From the NCBI GenBank assembly GCA_044426075.1, contig JAWXUT010000086.1, positions 1 to 7,438 on the forward strand: a stretch of DNA of 7,438 nt. The letters run 5' to 3'. Under the pieces are notes generated by a model that was not told where the DNA came from, did not search any database, and was given only the letters and a program-made list of their open reading frames with translations. A program made the position numbers and the translations under genes. The DNA is from JAWXUT01 sp044426075 (GTDB lineage Bacteria > Bacillota > Clostridia > Christensenellales > DTU072). Positions 6,511-7,438 of this stretch are shown here, in pieces (the stretch's first letter is position 1; each line of letters starts with the position of its first letter).

Positions 6511-7438
6511 ATGAAAACATTATTTACAAATTGCAAAATTTACAACGGAAGTGGTAGCGACGCTTTTATGGGCGAAGTACTTGTTGAAAATGACAAGATT
6601 ATTGAAGTAAGCGTAAAGTGCCAAGGCGAAAGTGACAATATAGTTGATCTAAACGGGCTGTCATTGTCATCTGGATTTATTGATTGCCACAGTCATAATG
6701 ATTGGTTTGCGTGCAGAACAGATTCTAAAAAGTTTTTTGTGCCATTTGTGGAACAAGGAATTACTACATTTGTATGCGGCAATTGCGGGCTTTCTGCTAT
6801 GGGTTATGAAAAGAGTTCTGCAACCAGAGATGTTATAGGTGGCGGTTTGTTTTCTGTGCAAAATACAGAAAAAGATTGCGGAAATGTGGCAGAATACTTC
6901 GATTTTATTGATAAGAATACAAATTTAAATATAGCAACTTTAGTTGGACATTGCACAGCAAGGGCAAGTGTTGCGGGTGATAGGGCGGAAATTACTGCTG
7001 ACGAACAGCAGAAAATGCTAGAAATCCTTGAAGAAAATTTGCAGCAAGGTGCTTGCGGAATATCGTTAGGTCTTATGTATGTGCCGGGTATTTATTCAAA
7101 TTTAGAAGAATTGAAAGCTGTTGCAAAACTTTGTGAAAAGTATGATAAGGTGTTAACTGTGCATCCACGCGCAAATTCTTCCGTATCAATGGCATATCCA
7201 GAGCTTTTGGGTCGTTCTCACTTGTTGCGTGCTATGGACGAGCTTGTTGAAGTCACCAAGGGGCTAAAAGTAAAATTGCAATATTCACATGCAATATTTG
7301 TAGGTAAAAATTCATTTAAATGCAATGATGAATGCCTAGAAATAATTGAAAATATGCGCAAAAATGGTGTTGATGCTATGTTTGACATCTATGCAGAAGA
7401 TATGGGCGTATCTGTTATTACTGTAATTTTGCCTGGTT
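6511..7438 (+). CDS. D-aminoacylase-like (N-acyl-D-amino-acid deacylase family) amidohydrolase, 3' end cut by window
   Basis: The frame is open from the ATG to the right edge: 309 residues of a family usually about 480-550 long. The protein belongs to the metal-dependent amidohydrolase superfamily. The visible part begins with a small beta-rich segment (MKTLFTNCKIYNG, then VDLNGLSLSSGFIDCHSHND), in which His60, His62 and Asp64 form the HxH metal motif. GNCG follows with Cys92, matching the metal-bridging cysteine of D-aminoacylases, then LVGHCTAR (His147), GISLGLMYVPGIYSNLEEL, VHPRAN (His218) and QYSHA (His260). This order of motifs is that of the D-aminoacylase branch, whose members release D-amino acids from N-acyl-D-amino acids; related members act on other amides. 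Differences from the common forms (HSHND for HTHDD, VHPRA for SHIRNE-like, GHCT for GHGT) make the substrate uncertain. Twelve cysteines are visible, which is many, and I see no signal peptide. The last metal ligand, an aspartate, would lie beyond the window. It has its own promoter. Confidence 0.88.
   Translation, partial: MKTLFTNCKIYNGSGSDAFMGEVLVENDKIIEVSVKCQGESDNIVDLNGLSLSSGFIDCHSHNDWFACRTDSKKFFVPFVEQGITTFVCGNCGLSAMGYEKSSATRDVIGGGLFSVQNTEKDCGNVAEYFDFIDKNTNLNIATLVGHCTARASVAGDRAEITADEQQKMLEILEENLQQGACGISLGLMYVPGIYSNLEELKAVAKLCEKYDKVLTVHPRANSSVSMAYPELLGRSHLLRAMDELVEVTKGLKVKLQYSHAIFVGKNSFKCNDECLEIIENMRKNGVDAMFDIYAEDMGVSVITVILPG

Noticed and set aside
1..7438. Mobile element, phage cassette, CRISPR array, tRNA or other new system
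   Set aside because: Reading both strands showed no transposase or phage proteins, regularly spaced repeats or tRNA-like cloverleaf. Coding density leaves gaps of at most 65 bases, so the region looks like ordinary chromosomal core.

Overview
This is an A+T-rich stretch of bacterial chromosome with six genes, all on the + strand and closely spaced. The gene content points to an anaerobic Clostridia-type Firmicute. The strongest clue is the single open reading frame joining IspH to four-domain ribosomal protein S1, directly after cmk and an HI0933/BaiN-family flavoprotein, a neighbourhood known from Clostridia. Shine-Dalgarno motifs, intrinsic terminators and an adenylosuccinate lyase of the long, human-like type fit this. 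Species or genus cannot be told from the sequence. Leucine codon CTA is unusually favoured.

Layout. Positions 1-960 hold the 3' part of an HI0933/BaiN-like FAD oxidoreductase, cut by the window edge. Positions 973-1638 hold cytidylate kinase (cmk), with a strong ribosome binding site. Positions 1629-3920 hold the IspH-S1 fusion, overlapping cmk by 10 bases and followed by an intrinsic terminator. Positions 3986-5422 hold adenylosuccinate lyase (purB), also followed by a terminator hairpin. Positions 5472-6449 hold a Gfo/Idh/MocA-family NAD(P)-dependent oxidoreductase. A clear sigma-A-type promoter with an extended -10 lies at 6457-6485 and drives a D-aminoacylase-like metal-dependent amidohydrolase that starts at 6511 and runs off the right edge.

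How the genes work together. The first three look like one housekeeping transcript covering redox metabolism, CMP/dCMP phosphorylation, the last step of the MEP isoprenoid pathway and translation. purB serves both IMP and AMP synthesis. The last two genes are catabolic or accessory enzymes whose substrates cannot be read from the sequence.

I found no mobile element, CRISPR array, tRNA, rRNA or phage-like cassette, and no convincing new multi-gene system. There is no gene-free stretch above 300 bases; the longest gap is 65 bases. The most interesting signal is at the IspH/S1 seam. A GGAGGT motif and an in-frame ATG sit exactly where IspH ends, and codon usage changes sharply there. This suggests that S1 may also be made as a separate protein from inside the fused gene.
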